In this document: positions 1-31,550 of the stretch, piece after piece
How positions within the stretch are numbered: position 1 is the first letter of the stretch
Layout of the letters: the number at the start of each line of letters is the position of its first letter
DNA from: Undaria pinnatifida
Lineage: Eukaryota; Sar; Phaeophyceae; Laminariales; Alariaceae
Length of the DNA stretch: 64,000 nucleotides
Assembly: GCA_012845835.1 (NCBI GenBank)
Contig: JABAKD010000025.1
Location: forward strand, 1,825,001 to 1,889,000
Direction: 5' to 3'
Notes under the pieces: generated by a model
Told to the model about the DNA's origin: nothing
The model's input: the letters and a program-made list of their open reading frames with translations, nothing else
The model's database searches: none
Program-made: the position numbers and the translations under genes

Positions 1-20804
<20,804 letters not shown>

Positions 20805-21172
20805 GGCTATATAGGTCTGGAAAAACACAGCGACAGGGGCGGTGGAGCGTACAAGAGGGGTTTAGAGCGTGCAGAGGGTTCACAGGCAACGCGAGAGGTC
20901 AACTGCGTGGTGTTGAGGTAGGCGTTGCTGTTGTGTGAGGATGTACATCCCTTCGAAAGCGAGCATATGGTTCGTCTTTTTTACGCCGTGCGTTGTACCA
21001 GTAGCGACTGGAAGACACGAACGACGAATTGATGACGAGGGCGATTCAGACAGCTCTTGCTCTGCTTCCTTCTCGTGTGTACCGCTCCTGCTGCGCGCTG
21101 GTGTCAGCAGCTTGAGTGCACTACATGCCAAAACGGCAGACACAAACAAGCCGACAAAGTGGCTCACCTAGG
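20805..21172. promoter_or_regulatory. Divergent intergenic region, probable bidirectional promoter
   Basis: 368 bp separate the TPI-GAPDH start (minus) from the start of the putative gene at 21173 (plus). No TATA box or other named element is clear. The assignment as a promoter follows only from position. Confidence 0.4.
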
Positions 21173-21449
21173 ATGACAACCGAGAACGATGAAGACAAGT
21201 GCACGAAAGTGCGAGGCTACGAACGTAGCGCTCACATGGAAGGTTTTCCGGGAGGCGTTCCTTGTTTTGCAGGAACCAGGGAATTAGGGGATGGTGATGC
21301 TGCGCCACCAAACGTAGAAGGCAACAATGCCGCAGCACCACATGACAATCCGAGCTGCTGCGTGCTCGCTACTGTTCGCTGCGCGAACACCGGTTACGTG
21401 TGCGTGGAGAGCGCCATTTCATACGCCGCGCCCCACTTATTCGGCACCG
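21173..21449 (+). CDS. Putative protein of unknown function, exon 1
   Basis: A 92-codon stretch plus one base, beginning MTTENDEDKCTKVRGYERSA. It is rich in codons starting with G and in Ala, Gly, Glu and Asp, the bias expected of real coding sequence. An in-frame ATG at 21116 would add 19 residues. The proposed donor is CACCG|GTGAAA, which joins in phase to exon 2 at 21912 as GTA|QQQEEV. Read without splicing the frame stops at 21469. I do not recognise a family. It is divergent from TPI-GAPDH. Confidence 0.4.
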
Positions 21450-21911
21450 GTGAAAGCTTGCAGATATAAGGTGAGAGAGAGGATTTCTGGCTTTGGCGCA
21501 TACCTGGTACGGCTCAAAGCTAGGGTACGGTACACAAAGTACGACTTCTACGTAGACGAAAGGTAGCAGATTTGCGGAGCAGACAGCAGTGCACGAGTAC
21601 GAGTGGTAGTCTAGCAATTCCGCGGCCGTCCGTGGTTGTGACTGCTCACACAGCAGTCGTATCATATCAGTCTACCTAGGAGCTCAAGACTCTGGGATCG
21701 CGAGCTTATAAACGCAACGAGAGGCGCACTTCCCAAAGGCACCGCAGGGTCTCGCCAGGGGCGTTTACTATTAATATAGTACTTCTGGGGTACATTGTGG
21801 AAACGCATTGAGAACACATTCCTGTAGACTAAATCATTTCGCCCCGGGGCGATATGAAACATTACACACACCTTTCACACAAGGCACACTCACACGACTG
21901 CCTGTCAACAG

Positions 21912-22324
21912 CACAGCAGCAAGAAGAGGTCTTGATCGTGTCGCAACCCGGCAGCTCCCGCAAGGCGCCCAGCAGCACTGGTAAAGGCACTGCTCACGTA
22001 CATTCAAACTCTGACGGAAGCTTGAGCTGTCTTAGTGATGCGGCGCAGGCGGTGGGACAGCAGCGCAAATCATATGCACGCGTTTACCCCCCCAGCTTTG
22101 ATCTGGAGCGTTCAGTGGGGCCGAAGGGGCGGCACTCGTACTCGACAGCGACCAAGCAGAGTGTGATCGACTACACCCGCCTCCCACGCCCCGCTGCTAC
22201 AAGGGAACATCTCGTAATATTGCTCGCAAACGCCCCGGGAGGTGCCACGATTGACTTCCTAACGCAAAAAGGTGCCACGGGACGTTTACCTGTACCCAGG
22301 GTCGCATTAAAAATCGTTCATTAA
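21912..22324 (+). CDS. Putative protein of unknown function, exon 2 and stop
   Basis: After the acceptor CAACAG|CACAG the frame reads QQQEEVLIVSQPGSSRKAPS, a Ser-rich low-complexity stretch, then SYARVYPPSFDLERSVGPKG, then SVIDYTRLPRPAATREHLVI and LLANAPGGATIDFLTQKG, ending at a TAA at 22324. The open frame actually begins at 21854. A possible donor AAAAAG|GTGCCA at about 22269 could extend the gene further right, but the LTR element starts at 22694. The function is unknown. Confidence 0.45.
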
Positions 22325-22693
22325 ACTGTCATCCCACGGGGCGTTCCAAACGCAAACAATCGTATCATGAACGCACATTCCTCTCTCACTCTCACACGCA
22401 CATTAGACAAATATCTCAATGCCACTGGCGTTGGTCAACTCGCAACCCGCGTGTCCATTGGGGTTGGCATTTCATGGCCTAAATCGCCTTGCTGCATTTG
22501 CAATGTGTATCTCTGTCTCGTCTCTTTCTCGTAGTTTGTGACCACATCATTAGGGCTCGTCTCTCTCCTGGAGACATCGGCAAGGACAATGGTTGTGGGG
22601 GTGTAGATCGCTGGAAACATCAGTTCAATGCGAAGAACACACACCCCAGAGGCAGCGAATCATCACCTCACCTCTTTGGGCCCTCCGAGTCCC

Positions 22694-22895
22694 TGTCGAA
22701 AAACTTGGCAGCAGCGCTGCGGCAGTAGATCATGCAGTAGCTAGCGCTGAGCAGAGGTTGGGGTAGAGCAGAGTGAGTTAATCTCTCACGGCGCAGGCGT
22801 CGAAGCTGCCTGTACTGACGGTTTCGTATCATCATAAGCCGCCTCTCCGTATAGGACAAAGCCCAAATATCCTGTTGAGTCATTCTTGCACTACA
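22694..22895 (-). repeat. 3' LTR of copia element 2
   Basis: On the plus strand it runs from TGTCGAAAAACTTGG to TTGCACTACA, so it has TG..CA ends. It shares long identical blocks with 26003-26197 (GCAGTAGCTAGCGCTGAGCA, GACGGTTTCGTAT). Confidence 0.9.
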
Positions 22896-23157
22896 AGTGT
22901 CCTGTCATGTCCTTTCAAGAACTACTTGGTGCCAATTCCGTGATCACGCCAGTAGTAAGCCGTTTCGATCTTGAAACGCAAAATAACATATGGACAATAA
23001 TATGCATGAAATGTCATCAGCAGTGCAACCCCCCAGTTAATCTCTATACAAGCTCCAATATACCCTTTGGGCTTGACCCCTTCACAACTGGAAACCCGTT
23101 TTTGGGAACAAAACTACTTGGAGGTAGAATAGGGAGGGGTTCGGGGCTCTGAAGGGG

Positions 23158-23440
23158 TTAACGCCTGATTTCGAAAAGGGGGGGGGGGCGTTCATTCATC
23201 GAGCAGCATGAGCCGGGTTGATCAGATGCAAACTTTTGCGCGGCGCCCAAGATTTTGGTGAGAATGTCGGCCTTTTGCATGCTTGTTTTTAAGGTACTAC
23301 ACATGCTCGCAAGCAAGGACCTAACATGGTGATTTTTTCCGTCCATGTGCCTTGCACCTAGCGTTATCTTGTTAGTTCAACTGGTGGCTGCGTCACCCAA
23401 GTTATCATACTTCATATAAACCAACGTCGCCCTTGTTTCC
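23158..23440 (-). pseudogene. Copia RNase H C-terminus
   Basis: The frame reads LVYMKYDNLGDAATS, then a stop, then TNKITLGARHMDGKNHHVRS and later KADILTKILGAAQKF. These match the copia end blocks (a DN-x-G substrate motif, the KHID-x-R-x-H block, ADILTK-x-L). The internal stop and the missing upstream domain mark it as dead. Confidence 0.8.
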
Positions 23441-23608
23441 TCGCTGCTTATTGTTTAGATTACATCCCAAAGGTTAGTCATCACTGGAGGTGTGGCATCA
23501 GCAGACACGCCTCCAACAACAGTAGTGATCCATAACACACCCAGTGCTACAGTTCTACAGTAGTAGATGCATTTCAACACAACCATATATCATGTTCAAC
23601 AACTTCTT

Positions 23609-24034
23609 TCAATCTACGGGGGGTGCTCCTGCTGCTACCAGGTACGGAACGACCCGTGTCGCAGAGCAGCCCATGCCATCTTCTGCAAAGTCACTGTAAA
23701 TTGGCCCCATCGCCGCGTACCTGTCAAGGTAAGAAAGAGATCCTGTCGCAGACCTGTAAATCGTCGTGTCCTCTGTTGACAAACTGTGTTTTTCTGCAGT
23801 GTTCTCTGTTGACAAACTTGTTTCATCTGCAGTGTCCTCTGTTGACGAAATTGGATCATCCATTATCCGCACGGTTCTGCCTTCAGTACGCGAGTCCGTC
23901 GGGCATGTACCTGCAATTCCATACGTTTCTTGCTTCGTCCTGGCAGTCATTTCCTGTGTGAAAATAAATGTACCTGCGAGAGCGTTTTTATATATTCTCT
24001 TGCCTGTAGCGAGCTCCGCGCTTCCGTGGTCCAC
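23609..24034 (-). pseudogene. Unassigned internal frame of copia element 2
   Basis: A 141-codon open frame containing repeated ED/EN-T blocks (SSTEDTADETSLSTENTAE and a similar third unit), corresponding to three copies of a CTCTGTTGAC-containing repeat at the DNA level, and then SATGSLSYLDR, which is faintly like the GSLxYL block of copia RNase H. Identity is uncertain. Confidence 0.35.
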
Positions 24035-24149
24035 CGTCTCGTCCGTTCGCAGCTTAGCTAGCGTATACGTATCCCATTACAGCAGTCGGCTTTCCAGCTC
24101 CAGAGCTGTCAATATCATCATTCGCACCTGTTGTAAGCTCCTCCGCTGG

Positions 24150-24640
24150 CTAATTCAAAGCGGGAGGGCGACAGGGATCCATCCTTCGGTGGCACGAGTC
24201 AGTGTCCATCACCGTGTGGAATAATGTGTTACCGCGTGATTTATCTTGCCCATTCAGTAGTATACGTAGGACGAACATCCGTGGATATTCCGTCGACACG
24301 GGAAACGCGCTGTTACCGCCGCGTAAAACAGGAGGATTAGCCATTAAATCGAGCTTTGCTACCTTCTCGCGGAGCGCTCCGACCGAAAACACACTCGATC
24401 CCGAATTGGGAACAATCAACACTTCCAGGTGGACCGGTACCAATTCGCCTCGGTCATTCCCTACACGAAATACGAGAGTACCTTTTGTCCTGGCTGTAGT
24501 TACGCCGCAAGATCCTCTGACACGCATACAGCAGTCGATCTTGTTGACCGCATGTTGGCATAGCTGGGATCCAGTGGCTGCCATATGATTTGACGCTGCT
24601 CTATCAATGAACACTGCTGTGTCAACGGGGGTCGTGTCGG
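24150..24640 (-). pseudogene. Copia protease and pre-integrase region
   Basis: It reads TPVDTAVFIDRAASNHMAAT: the copia aspartic protease active-site block normally written (I/L)DSGAS-x-HM, here with Arg in place of Ser after the Asp and Ala for Gly. LEVLIVPNSGSSVFSVGALR follows, the usual VP...LFSV region. The altered active site suggests loss of function. Confidence 0.75.
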
Positions 24641-24647
24641 TTCCAAT

Positions 24648-25487
24648 TTACATTATTGCCAGGAATGCGACATCTTCCTGCGCCTTCGTATTCGTTACAT
24701 GTTCATATGTTTCATCATTACTCATTGGACGTTCCGCACCGTCACCAATAACAACCTGAAAATCGCCCAAATCGGCGTTCTCGGTGATCGTGCACCATGC
24801 GTGAGAAATACATTCCCGTTGGGAACTGACCTGTGCAGCATTAACATGGTACGTGTCGTCACTTTCCTGGTGCGAGTGGCGAAGGGCGCAGTCATGCCAG
24901 CCGTGCTCAGTAGAGTTCCGGCAGTAATTGCGTCTGCCGTGGCGGTTCTTTCCGTCATTGCGATTACGCCGTCGTCCTCCTCGGCCTGCACGGTTGCCGT
25001 GCCTACGTTCGCGTGCACTTTCCGGTCTACTTATATTGCTATCCTCAGACAAGTTGCCGTTCGTGTTCCTCGACGTGTAACCACCGTTATTGTTGTTACC
25101 TCTCGCGAGACTATTGGTATTTCTCGTACCATTTCCGCGACATTTTCTTCGATCTCGACCGTTGTTTCTACGGGAGGGGTTGCGAGATCTCTCGTACGCT
25201 GCCGTATTCAGCGCACGCTCGCGACTGCCTGCATCATGTTCGTCTCGTCCCGCACTTTCTTCTCTCGCGGTGACTTTGTCGCGAATTTGCATAGCATGGT
25301 TAGACGTTGCACGAGCTGCCGTATCTTCAAAACTTGAGGCGGTGCCATCACGCTGCCCATCACAAAGCAGTACCGTCTTCAACGATTCATATTGGCCATC
25401 AGGTAGTGCCCTGAAAAATGCGTGAGCTTTCCGCGCTGGAACTACTGTGTCACCGAGAGCTCCCAGCTCGACGCAAATGCGGCGCAA
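24648..25487 (-). pseudogene. Copia gag, C-terminal part
   Basis: A 279-codon open frame. It has AHAFFRALPDGQYESLKTVL, the UBN2/gag-type helix region (L-x-x-L-P-x-x-Y-x-x-L), then a long Arg/Asn/Gly-rich tail that would bind nucleic acid. Last comes NYCRNSTEHGWHDC, a zinc-knuckle-like motif lacking the first Cys pair. It is out of frame with the gag start at 25998, so gag is frameshifted. Confidence 0.8.
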
Positions 25488-25719
25488 CTCCTGGCCTGGA
25501 TAACTCGGGCAGGGTCAAATTGCTCGGCCTCGGTGACCTGCACGTTTGCCAGCTGGTCGTGCAGCTCTTGCATTTGGGATTCACCATCGAGTCGGTATTT
25601 AGCCTCGAGTGCCATTGCAGCACCGCGACCGTCGCCGAATCACGCTGTTCCTACCGGGGCGTACGCTTGTACGACTTGAGGGGCAACACTAACATATCCT
25701 CCACGGCAATCAGCCGTAG

Positions 25720-25998
25720 CTAGAAGCATTCTCGTAAAACGCTCACCGTTCTTTTCGTCAAAGCGGCGACCTCCTTCGCACATTGCGCCTTCTGCACGAG
25801 AGTGGCATCCTCCTCTGGTTTTGCTGGGGCGGTCTCTAGGCCTGACATAACTTTGCCAAGTCCGTCCTCGTACATCACCGATCGTTGAAATGTCATCCAA
25901 CCATGGTACTGCTTGGAATCCCCGTTAAACGGAAAATACCCTTTCCGGAAGGGGGAGGACATGTTTGACTCTGAATCCGCACTACCACGTTGGCTCAT
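25720..25998 (-). pseudogene. Copia gag, N-terminal part
   Basis: Starts MSQRGSADSESNM five bases inside the 5' LTR and reads FNGDSKQYHGWMTFQRSVMY, then GLGKVMSGLETAPAKPEE. This is the copia gag opening (F-x-G-x-N/D-x-x-x-W...L-x-x-x-V-x-G). The frame ends at 25720 and the gag C-terminus follows in another frame. Confidence 0.8.
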
Positions 25999-26002
25999 GA
26001 CC

Positions 26003-26197
26003 TGTCGGGAAACTTGGCAGCAGCGCTGCAGCAGTAGATCATGCAGTAGCTAGCGCTGAGCAGAGGTTGGGGTAGAGCAAAGACAAAGTGAATTAATCTC
26101 TCACGGCACAGGCGTCGAAGCTGCCTTGTACTGACGGTTTCGTATATTCTATATAGTACAAAACCCAAATATCCTTTTGAGTCGTTCTTGCACTACA
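26003..26197 (-). repeat. 5' LTR of copia element 2
   Basis: Partner of 22694-22895. Runs from TGTCGGGAAACTTGG to TTGCACTACA on the plus strand. The gag start codon lies immediately inside it. Confidence 0.9.
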
Positions 26198-27173
26198 AAT
26201 ATACTGACAATCCCCACCTATCTCCCTATACTTAATTCAAGTTATAATTGTTCCCAGAAAAGGGTTTCCAGTTGTAAATGCGTTAAGACCACCCAAACAT
26301 GATCAAACATAGTTGTGTAGAACTGCAGGAACCAGTGTTGCCTTTCACCTGTGTCGTGCGAAGAACCTGTGTTTGCTCTTGCGCGAAACAGGTACCTATC
26401 CGCACATCAAGTTGCTGCCCCTGCGAAGACCTCCTGGCCTGCGTTTACCCCATTTATCTAACATTCTGGGCGTCTTCCGCCTTTCTAAAAGGGGGGCGTT
26501 TATTTGCCACGGTTGTTGCCCTTTTTATCTGAAAAACCGTTGCCCGGGGCGGTTACCAGCTATATTCGCTTGATTATTACGACAGTGACTAGTTGTGTCG
26601 GACAACAGCAGTAGTCAGTGTTGCCTTTCACCTGTTTGTTCGCGCGAAGGACCTGGGCTTTTTCGCTGTTAAGTGAAACTGTTGCGACCCACCCATACAT
26701 CGACTTTTATATCTGAAGCACTTTCCTGCCTGTTTTTGAAAACATCTACGTTTCCCGCGTTGAAACTACTTGCCAGCTTGACCTGGTAAGTAGTACCCGA
26801 TGCTCTACAGTTGTACTTGAATTCACCAGCTGTACGAGTGTGTAGCAGGATCCCTCCCGGCCCAACAGGGCGAGGCAGATGTTCCTCACCTCCTTGCTTT
26901 CTTTGCCACGTGGTCGCGATCGCCCAAATCACAGACGTGAAGCTTAAACACAGCAGTTGCTTGTGCAGGCGGACAATGGCCAACTCTCACCTTGACGTTA
27001 CAGTAGCAGTTCTTCACGGCAGCAGCCTGGCCAGTCTACGTCTTGCTCCTCTCTGAATGATGAATTGCTGAGTATGATCTTCAATTCCCTTCTCCTCCCG
27101 CTGACCGCTTGCTCTCTGACTGCTGACTGCCGAATGCGTGTTCACCCTCCCTGGCATGCACTACGTACGCTAC
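26198..27173. other. Intergenic, repeat-bearing
   Basis: 26215-26290 holds an inverted copy of the repeat that contains GGGTTTCCAGTTG. Around 26310-26430 and 26610-26680 there is an imperfect duplication sharing GTGTTGCCTTTCACCTGT. No gene was recognised. Confidence 0.5.
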
Positions 27174-27239
27174 CTTCACGGGTCGGCCCTTGAAGACGGG
27201 CACCTCCATGGCGGCTTCGGGCGGAAACGAGCTTGTCAT
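27174..27239 (-). CDS. Possible first exon of an unknown minus-strand gene
   Basis: Twenty-two codons from an ATG at 27239, reading MTSSFPPEAAMEVPVFKGRP then VK, followed by a good donor AAG|GTAGCG. It has coding-like composition, but I found no convincing following exon to its left. It could be spurious. Confidence 0.25.
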
Positions 27240-28060
27240 GGGTGAGATGCATTCTAGAGCAGTGCTAGATTATAGGATGCCTAGAAAGAAACAGGGTGCT
27301 AAGAAAGGCAGGCTGAGATTTACAGGAACATAAGAAAGTTGGGAGTCATTATGCTGAAGTTGATGTAGAACGCACCCTCCACCTGGTACCAAAATATCAA
27401 GCCCAGCCTGGGTCTCCTGTGCTACTGTGGTAGTAGTGGGGAGCACTCTATAGGGAGAGCAGCGACGGTAGCACTACAGCAGCGGTAGGTATTCAGTAAC
27501 GGGAGTATTTATTCGGCGCTGGTTTGACTTGACGTCGACGGGGGGTGGTGTGATTGTATCATGTGATAACTTCGTCTTGTTATTTCGACAAACCCAGAAG
27601 GCGTCCCCCAGCGAGAGGCCATCGAGGCCGGATTTTTTTTTTTTTGTTGCCACCATTGAGCATAACCTACTATTTGCCTGTTATGTAGGATGTAGTATGG
27701 AACCCGACCCTGGCCAGCGTGATTTTGGTCCAAATATTTTTTGTGAGAAACACGAGTCCTATGTTCTTACGGCCGAACATGTAGAGAAAGAAAGAGCGCC
27801 CGCCCTCTGCATGCGTTGAAATATGTAGAAAGCGTAAGAACTTGAAAAGGTCCCTCGCGCAAGGACACTCGTGACGCCAAACACGTTATCTCTGTGTGCC
27901 TCGACTGTCGATGATTCAGTAATCGCCCTTGCCAATATCGATGCGTTGCGAGCGTGGATGATGGTGACTTGTGCCGCACTCGAATCCGCTACACTGCTGC
28001 TACTGCTGCTGCTCTGAATTCAAATGCGAACGCGAATAATGCTGCAAGGTAGCGAAATAC
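27240..28060. other. Intergenic, mostly unassigned
   Basis: 27261-27382 is similar to 19028-19162 (dispersed repeat). A T-run stands at 27633-27645. Nothing else was recognised. Confidence 0.5.
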
Positions 28061-28260
28061 CTGGGTTTTTCACGGGTCATGACCCGACGTCCGGGTCGGG
28101 TCATGCGATCTTCAAAATCTCACGGTTCGAGTCGGGTCGGGTCTGGAGGTGTTCGAAATTTTGCGGGTCGGGTCAGGACGAATCTAACGGGTCGGGTTGG
28201 TTCATCCTGGCCCGACCCGTCCCGATTCGAGAGTAGCGACCCGACCCGTGAAACGTCCTG
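28061..28260. mobile_element. hAT-like MITE with GGGTCGGGTC core, copy A
   Basis: About 200 bp of GGGTCGGGTC-type sequence. The ends CTGGGTTTTTCACGGGTC and CCCGTGAAACGTCCTG form imperfect terminal inverted repeats. The flanks CGAAATAC and AACAAATA are a weak 8-bp target duplication. Same family as 30799-31022 and 53898-54090. Confidence 0.65.
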
Positions 28261-28740
28261 AACAAATACTCTACCTCGACCCCCCATGTCTTGCACCTCT
28301 TGACTTTGACACGTCCACCCGTATGTCCGGCTGACCTTCCACCCGGTCGTTCCAGGGAGGCAGAGTGTGCTAAAGCTTAGTTTGGTCGGTAATTGGTTAG
28401 CCTTTTACCACCAGCCTTACGGGAGCAGTTAGTCTGTGTCTCAAGTTTGGGTAGCTAATTGATTGATTTTCCTCTTTCCAGTAGCCCCAAACGAACCGAT
28501 CGGCCCACTACATTAACACGATTCCCGAGCCCTATTTTTTGGTGGTGGGATATGCATCAGTTTACCATGTGCCTGTGCGAGTATCCCCAACGAGCTGGTC
28601 AACTCATTATTGACGGGGGGACATACAATCTTGAATCAATTTACGATAGGTGTTAGTAGCAAACATGGGGAACAGATAGGTTTGTGTGTATATCATGGGT
28701 TCTGACACTTTTACACGAATGCGAATGCGACCGGCGATGG

Positions 28741-28830
28741 ATGGCAGATACGTTCGTGATGCGACAGTTCACGGACGACACGTACACGGGGACCAAGGTG
28801 GCATACGACCCGCAGGAGTTCGAGGATAAG
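28741..28830 (+). CDS. DUF3228-type protein, exon 1
   Basis: The gene has five exons and encodes 192 aa, the usual size for DUF3228, a conserved eukaryotic family of unknown function. This exon has 30 codons from ATG 28741 (MADTFVMRQFTDDTYTGTKV, then AYDPQEFEDK) and ends in phase 0 at AAG|GTAGGA. No stop lies close upstream in frame, so a longer N-terminus cannot be excluded; this start fits the expected length. No organelle targeting signal is evident. Confidence 0.85.
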
Positions 28831-28839
28831 GTAGGATTT

Positions 28840-29060
28840 TGATTGTGATTCTGATTGATTGATTGATTGATTCTAGTGTTTTATTGGTTGATTTGGTTGG
28901 TTGATTGAATGCGTGATTGATGGACGAAATATTGAGTGCGGAGTGAGGTTGAGATTGAGATTGCAGACAGATTTGAAAATTGATATTGACGATTGAAATT
29001 GAACGTTGATGATTGCATATTGAAATTGCAGACTGGAGATTGAGATTGGGAGTTTTTTGT
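28840..29060. repeat. GATT-rich low-complexity tract in DUF3228 intron 1
   Basis: GATTGATTGATTGATTGATT and derived GATTGAGATTG motifs fill the region after exon 1. At 29066-29084 CCGCAGAAGTTCGAGGAT resembles the end of exon 1 (CCGCAGGAGTTCGAGGAT), a possible weak exon-edge copy. Confidence 0.6.
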
Positions 29061-29549
29061 GTGGTCCGCAGAAGTTCGAGGATTGTTTGTTGTCCTCTTG
29101 CTAATTATTTGCAGTGGTTTGGCCGACCACGGCGGCAAAGCGGTCGCCTTTCCAGGCCGTTCCGTTCGCGTTGTCGAGGTTCCAAGAGCGCATGGCAGCA
29201 TACCAGCACCTGGTAGTTCACCTTTTTGCAATAAACTACACCTGGTACCAGGGCATCTGGCATAGGTATCTGGTATACTATTAATAATTATGGTACGTAG
29301 ACAGATTAACTCGGACCATTATTAATAGTCCTCGTGACATACTTGTGCGACGGCTGTACGTAACCACCGCATATCCGAGGGCATCCTTTGATTTTCGACG
29401 ACCAAACCTCGGGGTGCGAAACTACGTCAAAATGAAGACACGAGGGGAAAACTTACAGAGCACATGCATTGTACCTGGTAGTTCGGACAGTTAAGAACTA
29501 TGGAGGCGTCCATCCAGCCCGGCTGTTGCATGTGGCCAACGCTGTAATC

Positions 29550-29720
29550 GTCATTTTTTTCTTGTCAATTTTGCGGTAGGCATTTCTTTTGGTTCATTTT
29601 GCAATCGTCATTTTTTTTTGTCAATTTTGTAATTTCATTTTTTTCGTCAATTCTGCGATCTTCATTTTGGTCTCGACAATTTTGCAATCGTCATTTACCT
29701 TGTTCATTTTCACCCGTCGA
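29550..29720. repeat. Degenerate GTCAATTTTGC repeats in DUF3228 intron 1
   Basis: Phrases such as GTCAATTTTGCGGT, TTTTGCAATCGTCATTTT and GTCAATTTTGTAATTTC recur with 20-40-bp spacing. No coding potential was seen. Confidence 0.6.
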
Positions 29721-29941
29721 TTTTGCCCTCTGAGGTTCCTCAAGCGTTAGAATGTTGATGTTGTTTGCGGTTGTAACAGCTGTCAGTGACTCTTTGTCTC
29801 TCCTCGGGCTACACCCTCGCGTGATACGCCTGCCAAGGGTTGTCAAACACCTTATTCACGCCGGCCACCTCCGCCTCCCACCTGAAGCATGCCATCCCTT
29901 CCGCCGTGCGCTATCAATACTGTAAATACTATTATACGTAG

Positions 29942-29985
29942 GTGAATGAGATGTTCAGGGCTGCGGGAGGGAAGCTAGTTGAAGG
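29942..29985 (+). CDS. DUF3228-type protein, exon 2
   Basis: Fourteen codons plus two bases: VNEMFRAAGGKLVEG, the last Gly completed by exon 3. The acceptor is ACGTAG|GTG and the donor GAAGG|GTGAGA. This 44-nt exon fits exactly between exons 1 and 3 in phase. Confidence 0.85.
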
Positions 29986-30798
29986 GTGAGAGGCCGACTT
30001 GACCGTTTTTTGTGTTGTGCTGGGTTGAGCCGTGCGAGACTGTGCTCGGCGGTGTGGTGCTTTGTGGTGTTGTGTATGCTGCTGTGCTATGGGGTGCTGC
30101 GTCCAGTTGTGCTGTGCCGCGCTGTGCTGAGCGCTGCTGTGTGCGCTTCTCTTATGTCCCTCATGTGCTGCGTACCCGTACATGGCGAATGTAACTTTTG
30201 TGCTAGCCTTGGGACAAGGGTATTCGACGCCGGCTTTTTCGCTGATACTACTGCAGCTGCTCCCGTAAAAGATTAGCGAGCGCTTAGGCAGAAGGGCCAA
30301 TAATGTAAGGGCCAATAATGCCACAGGAACATGTTGCCAGCGTGCCCGCCATTGCATTGGCTGGTTACGAGATAGCAGCTTCAGCCGGCGAGTCTATTCA
30401 GCACTTGACGGGACAGCGCTCCATCGAACACAGCTTCGAGGAGGCAAGCTAAGGTCCACGACAATGCCCTTTTCATTATTGATAACAAGTTCCGACCTGC
30501 TTATTTATTGATAACGAAAAGTAATGACCTGTTCGATCATGATGACGAAAGTTGCGGCCGGAAAAGACCAAAAACCGAATCGCCTTCGGCTTCCGCCTCA
30601 ACGCCAAGGCCCAAATGAAAGCGGCGAAAACACACACTGAAGGCCTTGCTCGACCCTAACCCATGCCATTGCTGGTGATTGATTTTCTCGGCTTGCTCTC
30701 CCGAGCCTTTATCCCGCACCCTTCCGTCTCAACCTTTATCCCTCACCCATCCGTATTTGCTGTCGTAGGGCTGTGAGTTGGATGAGTATTGTTGAATA

Positions 30799-31022
30799 CA
30801 GGGCTTTTCGCGGGTCGGCTCGTTTCTCATGGGTCGGACCGGGTCAGGGTGACTCGACCCGACCCGACCGGACCCGACCCGATCCGTGAGCATTGAATAC
30901 CTCCTGACTCGACCCGTGAGATTTCCAAAGTCTCCTGACCCGCGCCCGACTCGACCCACCGAGTTTTTGAAAACCTCCCGACCACTCCCGCGGGCCGGAT
31001 CATGGACTGGTGAAAAACCCTG
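30799..31022. mobile_element. hAT-like MITE with GGGTCGGGTC core, copy B (best preserved)
   Basis: 224 bp with terminal inverted repeats CAGGGCTTTTCGC and GTGAAAAACCCTG. The flanks GTTGAATA and GTTAAATA are an 8-bp target-site duplication with one mismatch, as expected of hAT-type transposition. The interior is blocks of GACCCGACCCGAC separated by TGAGCATTGAATACCTCC-like spacers. It lies in DUF3228 intron 2. Confidence 0.75.
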
Positions 31023-31426
31023 GTTAAATAGTCGCGAACTTGATATTGCAGGCAGTTGGCATGGTGTTAATTGCGTGCAGTGATTGCGGAGGTCAAAGGC
31101 TATTTGCATCTGATTGGAACGTTCTTTTCTTCCGCGTGAGAAGTGTTTATGGGTTTTCTCTTACTCCGCCATCTCCAAGTGTCAACGGGATCTTTACGAC
31201 GAGATCTTTACGACGGGATCTTTATGATGGGATCTTTGCGATGGGATCTTTTTCGATGTGATCTTGTTTGCAGTGGTTAACGGGTTATAGTGAAGCAACC
31301 CCTTCATAATTTTGACTAGTCTCGACTATTAGTAGTGTTGACTAGTCGTGGAGTCCAGCCAACTGATAGCCCTAGTTGTTGCTGTTACCTTGCCCCATCG
31401 GTCCGTCCCACGTCCCAATGCCCCAG

Positions 31427-31550
31427 GTACGCTCCGTTCTGCAAGCACGTGTTCGTGCCCAACTTTGCCGGCGTGATCACGAGCACTGTCCGGATCACAG
31501 CGGAGAATGAGAAGCTTTTATCCACCGGCTACGAGGCAAGATCGCCCAAG
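31427..31550 (+). CDS. DUF3228-type protein, exon 3
   Basis: One base plus 41 codons: YAPFCKHVFVPNFAGVITST, then ENEKLLSTGYEARSPK. The APFCKxxFVPNF and SGYEAR-type blocks are, as I recall them, typical of the family. The acceptor is CCCCAG|GTA and the donor AAG|GTAGGC, phase 0. Confidence 0.92.

Larger units (their letters stand above)
22694..26197 (-). mobile_element. LTR/copia retrotransposon 2, internally deleted
   Basis: Two direct LTRs (22694-22895 and 26003-26197) flank, on the minus strand, a gag start right after the 5' LTR, a gag C-terminus, a copia protease region and the last part of RNase H. The 3.5-kb length is short of a full copia element (usually about 5 kb), and no integrase core or polymerase motif was found, so most of pol is deleted. 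A foreign repeat (about 23070-23160) is nested near the 3' end. No target-site duplication was seen. Confidence 0.88.

Noticed and set aside
24699..25337. 212-aa plus-strand open frame
   Set aside because: It is the antisense shadow of the Arg/Asn-rich gag C-terminus of copia element 2.
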